Positions 54,573 to 63,765 of a stretch of DNA of 64,000 nt are shown in pieces. How positions within the stretch are numbered: position 1 is the first letter of the stretch; each line of letters opens with the position of its first letter. The position numbers were made by a program, and so were the translations under genes. Source of the DNA: Microbacteriaceae bacterium VKM Ac-2854 (lineage in GTDB: Bacteria > Actinomycetota > Actinomycetes > Actinomycetales > Microbacteriaceae). The notes below the pieces were generated by a model. The model ran no database searches. It was not told where the DNA came from and saw only the letters and a list, made by a program, of their open reading frames with translations. The DNA is taken from assembly GCA_013205085.1 (NCBI GenBank), contig JABMLH010000007.1, positions 124,001 through 188,000 of the forward strand, read 5' to 3'.

Positions 54573-54856
54573 GCTGATCGGCTGCACGGGGTCGCTCCGT
54601 TCGGGCTGTCGGCGGTTTCGGGGACGGCTGAGGCGTGCGCGGGCGCACGCAGGAGAGAGCCGGGAGAGCCTCCCGACGGCGGTGCCGGGCCGGGAGGTGC
54701 GGCGATCATTGCCGCGGGACAGTGCGCCGGAAATGCCCGTTGATCGGGCCGTTCCGGTGGTCTGCAGCGAGACTAACCGAGCGCCGATCGGCGATGGGGC
54801 TGGTGAGCATTCGTCCGAGCGCTCGGCACGCGCTCGGGGGACGGGCCGAAAGAAGA

Positions 54857-54920
54857 AGGGGGTTGTCACGTCGTCCCACACTCTCGATCGATGGAGCGTG
54901 GGACGCCGTGACAACCCCCT
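54857..54920. terminator. GGTTGTC-type hairpin 8
   Basis: Stem 54857-54879 with 54898-54920, 22 of 23 paired, outer agggggttgtcacg. It lies between the convergent pyruvyltransferase-family and beta-helix genes, and is the only clear structure in the 360-bp gap 54573-54932. Confidence 0.75.
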
Positions 54921-54932
54921 GGAGGTGTCGCG

Positions 54933-56483
54933 CTACTTGACCAGCGTCACCGTGACCGGGGCGCTGGTGGTGCTGTTGCCGGCTGCGTCGACCGCCCGTG
55001 CCGTGAGGGCGAAGGTGCCGCGCATCCCGCCGGTGTTGGCGGTCAGCGTCCAGATGCCCGCGGAGGTCTCGGTGGCGTCGCCGATCTTCAACGTGCCGAG
55101 CCAGTAGCTGACACCGGTCACGCCGGTGTCGTCGCTGGCGAAGGACGTCGTGGTGGCGGTGCCGCTGATGCGGGCGCCGGAGCCGGGCGTGGTGATCTCG
55201 ACCGTCGGGGCGGTGGTGTCCGGGATGGTCTCGCTCGGCTCCTCGGGTTCGGCTCCCGGCTCCTCGGGCTCGACCGGAACGGTCGGGGCGGTCGTCGGGG
55301 CCGGGGTCGGCGTGGCGGTCGGCGTCGTGACGGGGGTGGTGCCGGTCGCGCTGTCGGCTCCGGCGATGGTGCTCGCCATGCTCTGGCCGTCGATGTCCTT
55401 CGCCGCGGCGCTCAGCGAGCCCCAGCCGGCGATCACGGCCTGCTGCGGGTCGGCGAGGTGCAGGTCGCCCGCGGCCTGCGAGACGAAGCTCGGCGAGCCG
55501 ACCACGTTGCCCTGCTGGCCGATCAGCTGCGGCTGCGCGCACATCTTGGTGTTCCAGCTCGCGACGATGGTGTTGGTCATCGGGCTGGTGCAGGAGGCGA
55601 GGTAGCCGACGATGTTGCGGTCGAAGGTGGTGTTCACCGCGCCACCGACGCGCAGCGAGCCGTTCGCGAAGGTGTTGTTGCGGATGGTGATGTCGGATGC
55701 GGTCGCCTCGCGCAGGTCGGCAGCGGATCCGCCGCCGCAGGCCGCCGTGACGACGACGCAGCCCTGGATGAAGTTCGACTCGACCAGGATGTCGCTCATC
55801 CCGTCGCCGCCGCCGGGCGAGAAGATCAGGCCGGCGTTGTGGCAGTTGGAGAGCTTGTTGCCACGGATGGTGACATCGTTCGACTCGAACACCTGCACGC
55901 AGTCCGCGTGGAAGCCGTTGTTGATCAGCTGGTCGTAGTTGCTGACGACGTTGTTCTCGACCAGCACGCGGTTCGCCCCGCCGACCTGGATGCCGTCGAT
56001 CGAGCTGCCGCCCTTGAAGGTGGAGTCGCGCACGGTGGTGTCGTCGCTGCGGAGGAAGAGTCCGCCGCCGGCGAAGTTCATGTTCGACAGGTTCTCGTTG
56101 TCGCCGTAGGTGTAGAAGGTCTTGGTGACGGTGAGGCCGGACCAGTTGGTGTTCGGCACGTAGTTCTTCACGCGGACCAGGACAGGCTCGGCGCCGGGCG
56201 CCGCGGTGATCGTGGCGGGCGACGCTGCTGTGGCCTTGCCGCCCTTCAGCGTCACGTCGGGGTAGGTGCCCGAGTTCAGGTACACCGTCGCTCCGGCCGG
56301 AGCGTTCTGCACGGCGGTGGCCAGGGTGCACGGCGCCGCGCTGGAACAGGCGGTGCCCGATCCGTTCGGTGACGCGTAGCGGTCGGCGACGGCGGCGGTC
56401 GCGGTCGGCGCGAGGAAGAGCGCCGCGGTCACGACCAGGAGCGCCGACACGACGACGCTGACGGATCTCGACAATGTCGACAT
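54933..56483 (-). CDS. Exported right-handed beta-helix protein with Ig-like tail, paralogue 2
   Basis: 516 residues with the same architecture as the protein encoded at 51536-53131: signal peptide ending TATAA, beta-helix with SSIDGIQVGGANRVLVENN, DCVQVFESNDVTIRGNKLSN and FSPGGGDGMSDILVESNF, a Pro/Thr then Pro/Glu linker, and the Ig-like tail (TVEITTPGSGARISG ... VGVTGVSYWLGTLKIGDA). The helix core is about half identical by eye, the tail more so. Target polysaccharide unknown. ATG 56483; ggaagt-like site upstream. Confidence 0.85.
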   Translation of the reverse strand: MSTLSRSVSVVVSALLVVTAALFLAPTATAAVADRYASPNGSGTACSSAAPCTLATAVQNAPAGATVYLNSGTYPDVTLKGGKATAASPATITAAPGAEPVLVRVKNYVPNTNWSGLTVTKTFYTYGDNENLSNMNFAGGGLFLRSDDTTVRDSTFKGGSSIDGIQVGGANRVLVENNVVSNYDQLINNGFHADCVQVFESNDVTIRGNKLSNCHNAGLIFSPGGGDGMSDILVESNFIQGCVVVTAACGGGSAADLREATASDITIRNNTFANGSLRVGGAVNTTFDRNIVGYLASCTSPMTNTIVASWNTKMCAQPQLIGQQGNVVGSPSFVSQAAGDLHLADPQQAVIAGWGSLSAAAKDIDGQSMASTIAGADSATGTTPVTTPTATPTPAPTTAPTVPVEPEEPGAEPEEPSETIPDTTAPTVEITTPGSGARISGTATTTSFASDDTGVTGVSYWLGTLKIGDATETSAGIWTLTANTGGMRGTFALTARAVDAAGNSTTSAPVTVTLVK

Positions 56484-56722
56484 GGGATGGACTTCCGATC
56501 GTTCGGGGCGGGTGCCCGACGCGCGAGGCCGTGAGAGATCACGGATCGATCGGAACCCGGCGCAGGGGGAGTCTGCGGCCGGGGGCTGACGCGTCACTGC
56601 GGGCCGGGCTGGGGTCTGGAGCGGTCGTGCGTGGTGCGTCGTGTGATGTGTTGCTGGTGCGGTGGAGCCTCGGACGGGCGGTGGGGGGGACCACCCGCCC
56701 GAGGGTTCGGGGGAGGAGTGGA

Positions 56723-58477
56723 TCAGTTCTTCACGATGAGCTTGATCGCGGCGCTGGTGCCGACGTTGCCGGCGGCGTCGTAGGCCTTCGCGGTGATCGT
56801 GTACGTGCCGTTGGCCCAGGTCTTGGAGTCGGCCGTCAGCACCCACGATCCGTCGCTCTGCTTGACCGCGTTGCCGAGCTTCAGCGAACCCGACCAGAAC
56901 GACACGGAGGTGACCGCGACGTTGTCGGAGGCGCTGGCGACGAGGCTGGCGGTGCCGCTGATGGTGGCTCCGGTCGCCGGCGACGTGATCGACACGGTCG
57001 GCTTCACGGTGTCAGGAGCGGCGGTCGGCGTCGGCGTCGGCGTGGCCGTCGGCGTCGCGGTGGCCGTGGGGGTCGGCGTCGGCGTGGGCGTCGGGGTCTT
57101 CGTCGGCGTGGCCGTGGGGGTCGGCGTGGCGGTGGGCGTCGGCGTCGCGGTGGGCGTCGGCGTGGTCGGCACGCCCGTGGTCGGCACGGTGCTGATCAGG
57201 TAGCCGAAGTACTTGCCGGTCACGGGGAGGGTCGGGTCGCCGGTGAAGACGTGGCCGCGGGCGGAGGCCGCCTTGCCCTGGGCGATGACCTGCTGGATGG
57301 TCTGCGCCGGGGTCTTGCCGACGCAGGAGCCGCCGACCGAGAGGCAGTCGAGCACCACACCCGAGGTGGCCGCCGCCGACATGCTGGTGCCGGATTGGAT
57401 GTACGCGAAGGTGTTGCCCTTCTTGGCGGTGTACGGGCAGGTGCCGGGCGCCGCGATCGTGTGCGCCTGGTCGGCGGCGCTGACCGCGAAGTTGCTGGTG
57501 ACGGTCCAGCGGTCATCCGGAGTGGTGATGCCGGAGCAGGCGACCGGCGCGAGTCCGCCGGGCTTGCCGTCGTAGTCGGCCATGTTGGTCACGGCCAGCA
57601 CCTCGTCGTAGGAGGCGGGCACCCAGCCGGCGAGGTCCTCCGAGGTGTTGCCGGCGGAGCCGACGATGGTGATTCCCTTGGCCGCCAGGTTGCAGATCGA
57701 CTGGTGCAGCACATCCGCGTTGGTGTATCCGCAGTTGCCGTCGTCGGTGCCGTAGGTCGCCAGCGACATGTTGACGACCTTGATGTTGTAGGTCGCCGCG
57801 TTCGCCGCGACCCAGTCCAGCGCGCACATCAGGGTCGACATGTCGCCCTTGTTGTTCTTGTCCAGCGCGCGGACGGAGTAGATGGGGGCGCCGGGCGCGA
57901 TGCCGACGCTGCCGGTGCCGTTGTCGTATGCGGCCATGTAGCCGGCGACTCCGGTGCCGTGCCCGTTCGCGTCGTCCGCGGTGCCGGATCCGAAGCAGTT
58001 GACCTGCTGCTTGAGGTTGTAGTCGGAGTGGTTCGAGACGCCGGAGTCGATGATCGCGACGGCGGGGCCGTTGTAAGGGGTGGTTCCGGTGCCCGCATTG
58101 ATCGGGGCCTTGTTCGCCTCGGCGGTCAGCACGTGCGAGGGCATGGTCTGCGCCTGGCCGCTGACCTCCTGCGAGGCGGAGGAGAGCCCGAGAACGCGGG
58201 CGTCGGAAGCGAGCAGCGCGTGCTGGCGCGCGGTGAGGGTCGCGGTGAATCCGGCGACGCCTCCGTCGTACTCGGTGTAGTCGCTGATGCCGAGCGCGCG
58301 CACCATGGTCTTGGTGACCGAGGTCGAGTCGACCGTCACGATGTACCGGCCGGCGGACGCGGCCTGCGCGGGCGCCGCGGCGACGGCCACGAGTCCGGCG
58401 GCGAGCGCGGCGGAGACCGCCAGGCCCGTGATGGCGCGGCGGAGGCGGGAGGGGCTGGCGAGGCGGGTGGGGCTCAC
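56723..58477 (-). CDS. Exported S8 (subtilisin-like) serine protease with Ig-like tail
   Basis: 584 residues. Signal peptide ending AQAA (about residue 40), I9-type propeptide (YIVTVDSTSVTKTMVRALG ... ASDARVLGLS), then the S8 catalytic domain with D in VAIIDSGVSNHSD, H in ANGHGTGVAGYMA and S in QSGTSMSAAATSG, so the triad is complete. A Thr/Pro linker of about 65 residues and the same Ig-like domain as in the two beta-helix proteins end the protein. GTG 58477 start with a weak ribosome-binding site. Confidence 0.92.
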   Translation of the reverse strand: MSPTRLASPSRLRRAITGLAVSAALAAGLVAVAAAPAQAASAGRYIVTVDSTSVTKTMVRALGISDYTEYDGGVAGFTATLTARQHALLASDARVLGLSSASQEVSGQAQTMPSHVLTAEANKAPINAGTGTTPYNGPAVAIIDSGVSNHSDYNLKQQVNCFGSGTADDANGHGTGVAGYMAAYDNGTGSVGIAPGAPIYSVRALDKNNKGDMSTLMCALDWVAANAATYNIKVVNMSLATYGTDDGNCGYTNADVLHQSICNLAAKGITIVGSAGNTSEDLAGWVPASYDEVLAVTNMADYDGKPGGLAPVACSGITTPDDRWTVTSNFAVSAADQAHTIAAPGTCPYTAKKGNTFAYIQSGTSMSAAATSGVVLDCLSVGGSCVGKTPAQTIQQVIAQGKAASARGHVFTGDPTLPVTGKYFGYLISTVPTTGVPTTPTPTATPTPTATPTPTATPTKTPTPTPTPTPTATATPTATPTPTPTAAPDTVKPTVSITSPATGATISGTASLVASASDNVAVTSVSFWSGSLKLGNAVKQSDGSWVLTADSKTWANGTYTITAKAYDAAGNVGTSAAIKLIVKN

Positions 58478-58931
58478 AGGTACCGGGGATTCTCTTGGCG
58501 GGAGCTGTCGGAAAGCTCGAACTCGGCGCGGCCGACTGAGAATTCTCCTTCGGCGGTGGGAGGGTATTCGCCTCAACCTAACCCGCGGAGGTTTCCCCCG
58601 CATTACGTTGACAGGACTTTTCGGCATCGCCACGCGGAGCGATGGCCCCAGTGCGGAGGAGTGATTCGCTGAGTTCCGCTCGACGGGGGACGTGGGGCAT
58701 CCGGTTGTGCCAGGAATGGTGACACGGGTCGAGGTCCGGCCGAGGCGATCGCCCGGCCGCGCGAGCTGCCAGTAGTGGTGACGTGCGCCGGCGTGTCGGC
58801 CACCAGAAGTGGCATGTCGAACGGGCGCGATCGAGCGAGCTCGCGCGAGCACGGACCCGTCGAAATCGACGGGCGCCCGCACGCCGCGGAACGGCCGCGC
58901 GAGGTCGTTCGCCCGCATCCGGGAGCGGCTC
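58478..58931. other. Gene-poor stretch with small dyads
   Basis: No convincing gene. Copy C of the MP-x-x-x-x-DTP module lies here in reverse (58765-58820). A half-module (TGTGCCAGGAATGGTGACACG) is at 58706-58726. From 58821 on there is only GC-rich sequence with gcgcgatcgagcgagctcgcgcgagc-like self-complementary runs around 58827-58850. Confidence 0.5.
58765..58820 (-). repeat. Hairpin module, copy C (reverse)
   Basis: Read on the minus strand it starts CGACATGCCACTTCTGG and ends CACGTCACCACTACTGGC. It can fold as a stem of about 14 bp and encodes MPLLVADTPAHVTTTGSSR, matching the peptide frame of copies A and B (MPVMARDTPSRVATTDRSR). Confidence 0.6.
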
Positions 58932-59031
58932 AGTTATCCACAGGGCAGGTGGGCGCGGATCGACATGCCAGTTATGGCGAGGGACACGCCGAGCAGGGTC
59001 GCCACAACTGACAGGTCACGAGCGGCGCGCC
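58932..59031 (+). repeat. 100-bp direct repeat, copy A
   Basis: About 90% identical by eye to 59742-59841. It contains a TTATCCACA DnaA-type box (58934-58942), the ATGCCAGTTATGGCGA hairpin module (58963-59011) and the last codons plus stop of hicB (59016-59031). Confidence 0.8.
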
Positions 59032-59423
59032 GCGGCGGAGCCGCGTGCGTCCTCGTTCAGGAGCTGCCCGACGCGCTGATGCGAGACGCCGAGGATGAAG
59101 CCGATCTCACGGAGCGAGTACGACTCGCCTGCGAGCCGTGCGGCGAGGGCGCGACTCTGCGCGGCCGCTCGAGTCTCCGCCGCAGCGATCTCCTCCTTCA
59201 TCCGGCGGGTCTGAAGAACCTCCTCGTCGACCTCCGGGTTGATCGATGCACGGACTCGGACGGTGACGTCGCTCGGCGAAATCTGTGCGACGAAGGCGAT
59301 CGCCTCGCGTTGCGCCTCTTCCGCCTTGTCCAGCCGAGTGACCTGCGAGAGGGCGCCAGGCAACTGATCGCACTGCACGATCCACCAGCGCCCTTCTCGG
59401 TGCGCGACCGAGGTGTACTCCAT
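59016..59423 (-). CDS. hicB: HicB-family antitoxin with C-terminal helix-turn-helix
   Basis: 135 residues. Partially degraded RNase-H-like HicB domain at the N-terminus (MEYTSVAHREGRWWIVQCDQ; EEAQREAIAFVAQIS), a helical linker, and a C-terminal HTH (YSLREIGFILGVSHQRVGQLL). It neutralises HicA and should bind the operator at 59660-59679. ATG 59423 shares its A with the hicA stop (TGATG), which fixes the start; a longer frame would overlap hicA by 13 bp. Its last five codons lie in direct repeat A. Confidence 0.85.
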   Translation of the reverse strand: MEYTSVAHREGRWWIVQCDQLPGALSQVTRLDKAEEAQREAIAFVAQISPSDVTVRVRASINPEVDEEVLQTRRMKEEIAAAETRAAAQSRALAARLAGESYSLREIGFILGVSHQRVGQLLNEDARGSAAARRS

Positions 59424-59632
59424 CACCGCCACCATCCTTTTCCCAACTCGATCTCGAACTGCTTGAAGAACGCGCGCGCCGTGCCGTCTGCGATCTCGGC
59501 GTGGCGCCCCAGGGTGCTCCGGGTTCCGCCGACGATCACGCCCGTGTGGTTGGTCAATTCGACTTCCCGGTAGTCGAGGCCGCGTTTCCTGGCAGCCGAC
59601 TTGATCCTGCGGAGAACTGCCTTACGCTTCAC
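59423..59632 (-). CDS. hicA: HicA-family mRNA interferase toxin
   Basis: 69 residues. KRKAVLRRIKSAARKRGLDY, then VELTNHTGVIVGG with the conserved His of the dsRBD-like HicA fold, and a basic C-terminus. HicA cleaves mRNA; HicB blocks it. GTG 59632 gives the natural length; a longer frame to 59704 would run through the operator. First gene of the hicA-hicB pair. Confidence 0.85.
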   Translation of the reverse strand: MKRKAVLRRIKSAARKRGLDYREVELTNHTGVIVGGTRSTLGRHAEIADGTARAFFKQFEIELGKGWWR

Positions 59633-59659
59633 CGTACCACCTAGCCCAGTTGCCGCAGA

Positions 59660-59679
59660 CTGTCTAGCGTAATAGACAG
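59660..59679. promoter_or_regulatory. HicAB operator candidate
   Basis: CTGTCTA-gcgtaa-TAGACAG: a perfect 7-bp inverted repeat with a 6-bp spacer, 28 bp upstream of hicA. It fits autorepression by the HTH of HicB. Confidence 0.7.
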
Positions 59680-59741
59680 AGCCGACCAGTGAGCAGGACG
59701 GCATGCCGTCACTGTGCCCGATCCGCCGCTCGCGTGCGCAG

Positions 59742-59841
59742 AGTTATCCACAGGGCAGGTGAGCCCGGATCGACATGCCAGTTATGGCGGGAGACACGCC
59801 GAGTAGGGTCGCCACAACTGACGAGTCACGAGCGCCGCGCC
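59742..59841 (+). repeat. 100-bp direct repeat, copy B
   Basis: Mate of 58932-59031, 810 bp away in the same orientation, with TTATCCACA at 59744-59752 and the hairpin module at 59773-59821. Its end corresponds to the last codons of hicB (ctcgtgactc complement), so it looks like the relic of another hicB 3' end. It ends ten bases before the stop of the glycosyltransferase gene. Confidence 0.8.
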
Positions 59842-59850
59842 GGCGTCGGC

Positions 59851-60915
59851 TCAGGGCCGCTTCGCCGCCAGTACCTCCCGATACACATCCACCGTGGCCC
59901 GCGCGATCGCGTCCCACTCGAGGGCGGAGAGGTCGGCGCTCTCGTCCGCCGGGCGGCCCTCGAGCCAGGTGATCGCCTCGTCGAGAACCGAGCGCTCGAA
60001 CGGCCCCGAGTACAGCCGCACCCAGTGCTCGCCGACGAGCTCGGCGAGCTCGTGCATCGCGCCCAGGTCGGGCACGAGCACCGGGCGATCGGCCGAGACG
60101 GCGAGGATCGCGGAGCCCGAGTTCTGGATGGCCGAGTACGGCAGCACCACCAGGTCCGAGGCGCGCAGCCAGAGCGCCATCCGCTCGTCGCTGAGGAAGG
60201 ACAGCTCCATCAGGATCCGCGGATCGGCCTTCGCCGCGGCGTTAACCCCGGCGAGCATCGCGCCCTTGCCCGGATTGCCGGCGATGCCGAGCAGCGTGCC
60301 GTCATCCGGTCGCGACCGGAACTGCTCGATCAGCGTCGGCACGTTCTTGTAGGGCCGGATCTGCCCGACGGAGACGAGCAGCCGCGCATCCTGGTCGATG
60401 CCGAGCAGTCGCCGCGCCTCGGAGCGGGTGATCGCGAAATCGTAGTCGTGCCGGTAGTGGCCGTGCGGAGTCACGTACGCGGGCACATCCGCCAGCTCCG
60501 GATAGGCGGCGCGCACTGCGGCGACGCCGTCGGCGGAGAGGCAGATCACCGCATCCAGGTTGCGGGTCAGCAGCTTGCGGTACTGCGCGCGCAGGAACGG
60601 TGTCGAGCGCTCCTCGTGCGAGTTGATATTGTGCGCGGTCCAGATCAGCCGGGTGCCGCGCAGTCGCGCGAGCTTCAGGAAGCCGAAGAAGAACAGCAGC
60701 CGCGCGACCACCCGGTACTGCCGCACCCCGCTGAGGAAGGTGAGGTCGGGCCAGTGCAGGTGCACCACGTCCACCCGCGTGACCAGCAGCCGCAACCACG
60801 ACATGTCGCGCACCAGCACACCTTCGGCGGTCATCGCCGTGTACAGCCGCGCGTTGTACGGATTCGCGTACCGGGTGCGGAAAGCCGGCTCGGCCTCGAC
60901 GTGCAGCCTCCTCAT
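59851..60915 (-). CDS. Glycosyltransferase, GT-B type (polysaccharide operon)
   Basis: 354 residues. Acceptor domain with VDVVHLHWPDLTF and LIWTAHNINSHE near residues 50-95, donor domain with LLVSVGQIRPYKNVPTLIEQF and DLVVLPYSAIQNSGSAILAVS (the E/x7/E-type region, here with Gln/Ser rather than two Glu). It resembles beta-1,4-mannosyl/GumK-like enzymes. ATG 60915 overlaps the preceding gene by four bases. Last gene of the operon. Donor and acceptor sugars unknown. Confidence 0.82.
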   Translation of the reverse strand: MRRLHVEAEPAFRTRYANPYNARLYTAMTAEGVLVRDMSWLRLLVTRVDVVHLHWPDLTFLSGVRQYRVVARLLFFFGFLKLARLRGTRLIWTAHNINSHEERSTPFLRAQYRKLLTRNLDAVICLSADGVAAVRAAYPELADVPAYVTPHGHYRHDYDFAITRSEARRLLGIDQDARLLVSVGQIRPYKNVPTLIEQFRSRPDDGTLLGIAGNPGKGAMLAGVNAAAKADPRILMELSFLSDERMALWLRASDLVVLPYSAIQNSGSAILAVSADRPVLVPDLGAMHELAELVGEHWVRLYSGPFERSVLDEAITWLEGRPADESADLSALEWDAIARATVDVYREVLAAKRP

Positions 60916-61886
60916 CGAGCGACCACCGTGCGCCCGAACAGCGCCTCCTCGGCGTGCGGATACCCGGCGCGCCAATCGGCCCGGCGGGTCCAGACCTCGG
61001 TCCAGGCGCGGCGCTTGCGTCGGGTCGCCGCCTCGAGGCCGGTGCGCACCAGCGCGCCGGCCTGCAGCAGCGCGATGCCCGCGCGGGCGGCGGGTGGGCT
61101 CCACGAGAGCCGGATCATGGTGGCCTTTCCGGCCATCACCATGCACATCTTGCGGCCGGAGTTGCCACCGCCGTCATCCCGGGTGGAGGCGCCGACGTCG
61201 TGCACGATCACCGCATCCGGCACCACGATCGGCCGCAGCCCCGCGCGGCGGGCGCGCACCGAGAACTCGGCGTCCTCGCCGTAGAGGAAGAATCGCTCGT
61301 CCAGCCCGCCGATGCGCAGGTACTCCGAGCGTTCCATCAGCACGAGGCAGCCGGTGATGATCGGCACCTCGCGGACGCTGTCGCGTTGCCACCGGCCGAG
61401 CGACTCCGGGTCGAGGATCGGGTTGGAGCGGAACGCCGTTGAGAGCATCGTGGCGTAGCAGAACAGCGACCACAGCGTCGGCGCACCCCAGCAGGAGGAC
61501 GGATCGACGGTGCCGTCGGGGTGCAGGGTGCGGCCGCCGTACATGCCGTTCTGCGGATGCGCGAGCGCGAAGGCGATCAAGGCCGCGAACGAGCCGTCCA
61601 GCACCAGCGTGTCGGGGTTGAGCATCAGCATAAAACGCTCGCTCGCGTGCGAGACGCCGAGGTTCACGCCGCGCGCGAAGCCGAGGTTGTCGCCCGCCTC
61701 GATCACGGTGACGTGCGGATGCGCGGCCCGGATCGCCTCCGCGCTGCCGTCGGCGGAGCCGTTGTCGACCACGATCACGTGCGGATCCGTCGGGGCGCCG
61801 CCCGCGGGGATGGATGCGATGCAGGCGAGGGTCTTCTCGCGCGTGTTGTAGCTGACGATCACGATCGCCAGCGAGGTGTCGGTCAT
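60912..61886 (-). CDS. Glycosyltransferase family 2 (rhamnosyltransferase-like)
   Basis: 324 residues. GT-A core at the N-terminus: [39 protein letters not shown], then [24 protein letters not shown] with the EDAE motif. The pattern is that of WbbL/RfbF rhamnosyltransferases. The C-terminal 80 residues have a weakly hydrophobic helix and a basic tail. ATGA overlaps on both sides show tight coupling within the operon. Confidence 0.88.
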   Translation of the reverse strand: MTDTSLAIVIVSYNTREKTLACIASIPAGGAPTDPHVIVVDNGSADGSAEAIRAAHPHVTVIEAGDNLGFARGVNLGVSHASERFMLMLNPDTLVLDGSFAALIAFALAHPQNGMYGGRTLHPDGTVDPSSCWGAPTLWSLFCYATMLSTAFRSNPILDPESLGRWQRDSVREVPIITGCLVLMERSEYLRIGGLDERFFLYGEDAEFSVRARRAGLRPIVVPDAVIVHDVGASTRDDGGGNSGRKMCMVMAGKATMIRLSWSPPAARAGIALLQAGALVRTGLEAATRRKRRAWTEVWTRRADWRAGYPHAEEALFGRTVVAR

Positions 61887-62425
61887 GCGTCTTCTCCAGC
61901 GAGGGGTCGTTGACCGATGACCTTGGCGGGCACACCGCCGGCGATGCAGTTCGCCGGCAGGTCCTTCGTGACCACGGCGCCGGCGGCGACGATCGCGCCG
62001 TCGCCGATGGTGACTCCGGCCAGCACCACCACGTTCGCGCCGAGCCAGACGTCGCGGCCGATCACGATGTCGCGCTCGATCTTCGGCTGGTCCATCACCG
62101 GCGTGCCCTGCACGATGCCGTAGTTGGATGCCGTGACGGTGACGTTAGGCGCGAGCAGGCAATTCTCGCCGAAGCTGATCCGGCCCGAGGAGTTGCCGGC
62201 CCAGATCACGGAGTGCTCGCCGATGTGCGTGCCCGCGCCGAGGGTGATCCGCTCGGCGTTGCGGAAGGAGACGTTCGGCGCGAACGAGACATCAGCGCCA
62301 CGGTTGAGCCTGGGCACCTGGTCGGCGTGGCTGTAGGCCGCGAAGTGCAGCAGCTTCAGCGCCTGCAGGTAGGTGCGGACGCGGGTGAGCGTCTTGCGCG
62401 GGCCGCCGCCCTGCTGCCCGCTCAC
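61883..62425 (-). CDS. Hexapeptide-repeat acyltransferase (LbH fold)
   Basis: 180 residues. From about residue 45 left-handed beta-helix turns: [42 protein letters not shown], then [52 protein letters not shown] (in segments), the typical end of O-acetyltransferases. It probably acetylates a sugar of the polysaccharide made here. GTG 62425 overlaps the upstream gene stop (GTGA). Confidence 0.9.
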   Translation of the reverse strand: MSGQQGGGPRKTLTRVRTYLQALKLLHFAAYSHADQVPRLNRGADVSFAPNVSFRNAERITLGAGTHIGEHSVIWAGNSSGRISFGENCLLAPNVTVTASNYGIVQGTPVMDQPKIERDIVIGRDVWLGANVVVLAGVTIGDGAIVAAGAVVTKDLPANCIAGGVPAKVIGQRPLAGEDA

Positions 62426-63765
62426 GACTCGACTCCGCTCAGCACGGGCGCGCCGAGTTCTTCGAGGGCCGACTCGATGGTGCCGACGAACAGCGCGACG
62501 TCGAGGTCGAGCCGCACGCTGATCGCGATGTCGAGGTGCGAGCGGTAGGAGGAGGCGAACACCGCGGCCTCGTCGTCGGGCTCGGTCACCGGCCACAGCG
62601 TCATCGAACGCACCGCCGACTGGCCGAAGTACATCTCGCGCGCGAAGACCGGCAGGTAGGAGGCGTAGCCGAGCCAGTCCTTCGCGCCGCGGGTGATGCC
62701 GCTCTCGCCGGTGTCGACCGCGTGCTGCACCTGCGCGCGCACCGAGGCGACCGACTCCGCCAGCGTCAGCTCGCGCGCGACGGCCACGCGGACCATCGAG
62801 ACGTGGTTGCGGGTGTCGCCGCCCCGGTCTCGCCGCGGCGAGACGGGTACGAGGGTCGCGATCTCGGTCGACTCCGGGTGCAGCGCGGCGAAGGCCTTCA
62901 GCGCCACGGCCACGGTGAGGTCGGCGACCGAGCCGCCGGCGGCGCGCGCCGCCTTCTTCGCGGTGGGCAGGTCGACCTGCAGGATGGCCGCGTCGCGCGG
63001 CTTGATCGAGCGCTCGAGCAGGCCGGAGCGGCGGATGTAGACGTCGCGGATCGCGCGGATGTTGCGCCCGCCCACGCGCTTGAGCCGCTTCACGATCGGC
63101 TTGCGCTTCCAGTCGACCCACTCCTCGGCGAAGCTCGCGTACTTCGCCTTGACGGCGCGGCGCGCGGCGATGCTCAGCGTGATCGGGTCGCGCGGCGCTC
63201 GCGGGTCCTCCGGGAAGGGGATGATCGAGCGCGTCTCGGGCACCAGCTGCTGCGGCTCGGTGTGTACGAAGCGCGAGATCAGCACGAGGCCGAACATCCC
63301 GTCGCCGATCGCGTGATGGATCCGCACGGCACAGGCGAGGTCGCCGGTGGAGAGCTCGACGACGTAGACGTCCCAGAGCGGCCCGCGCGGGTTCATCGGC
63401 CCGTTGAACGCACCGGTGAGCAGCGCGACGTGCTTCGGATCCCACTCCACCACCTCGGGGTGGAAGCGGATGTGCGTGCGCAGGTCGACCTTCCCGGTGT
63501 AGACCCACGACGGCGTGAACAGCCCGAGCGGTGCGCGCATCAGGCGCTGACGCACTGCGGGCGAGCCGACGATGAACTGCTCCCACGCCGCGTTCACCAG
63601 CTGGCGGTCGAGCGTGCCGTCCGGCAGTCGGAACGGGGCGCTGTCGACGATCATCGTGCCGGTAGGGCGGGCGACCTCGTAGACGATGGCGTTCGAGACG
63701 AACTTCTCATCCAGGGTGCGCATCGGCTCGGCCGTCGCGCGGGGGCGTTTCGACAGGGGGCTCAT
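62422..63765 (-). CDS. Wax-ester-synthase/condensation-fold acyltransferase-like protein
   Basis: 447 residues. [13 protein letters not shown] near residue 145 is the HHxxxDG catalytic motif of the CoA-dependent acyltransferase/condensation superfamily; the later [11 protein letters not shown] and [21 protein letters not shown] fit the WS/DGAT C-terminal half. In a polysaccharide operon it more likely acylates a glycolipid or glycan than makes storage lipid. ATG 63765 overlaps the upstream gene by four bases. Confidence 0.82.
   Translation of the reverse strand: MSPLSKRPRATAEPMRTLDEKFVSNAIVYEVARPTGTMIVDSAPFRLPDGTLDRQLVNAAWEQFIVGSPAVRQRLMRAPLGLFTPSWVYTGKVDLRTHIRFHPEVVEWDPKHVALLTGAFNGPMNPRGPLWDVYVVELSTGDLACAVRIHHAIGDGMFGLVLISRFVHTEPQQLVPETRSIIPFPEDPRAPRDPITLSIAARRAVKAKYASFAEEWVDWKRKPIVKRLKRVGGRNIRAIRDVYIRRSGLLERSIKPRDAAILQVDLPTAKKAARAAGGSVADLTVAVALKAFAALHPESTEIATLVPVSPRRDRGGDTRNHVSMVRVAVARELTLAESVASVRAQVQHAVDTGESGITRGAKDWLGYASYLPVFAREMYFGQSAVRSMTLWPVTEPDDEAAVFASSYRSHLDIAISVRLDLDVALFVGTIESALEELGAPVLSGVES

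Noticed and set aside
54635-54940. 101-residue plus-strand frame in the gap before the second beta-helix gene
   Set aside because: It runs through the hairpin at 54857-54920 and has no motif or ribosome-binding site.
58603-58815. 70-residue minus-strand frame beginning MPLLVADTP as a real gene
   Set aside because: Only the first 20 residues match the repeated module; the remainder is compositionally like non-coding DNA and no ribosome-binding site is seen.
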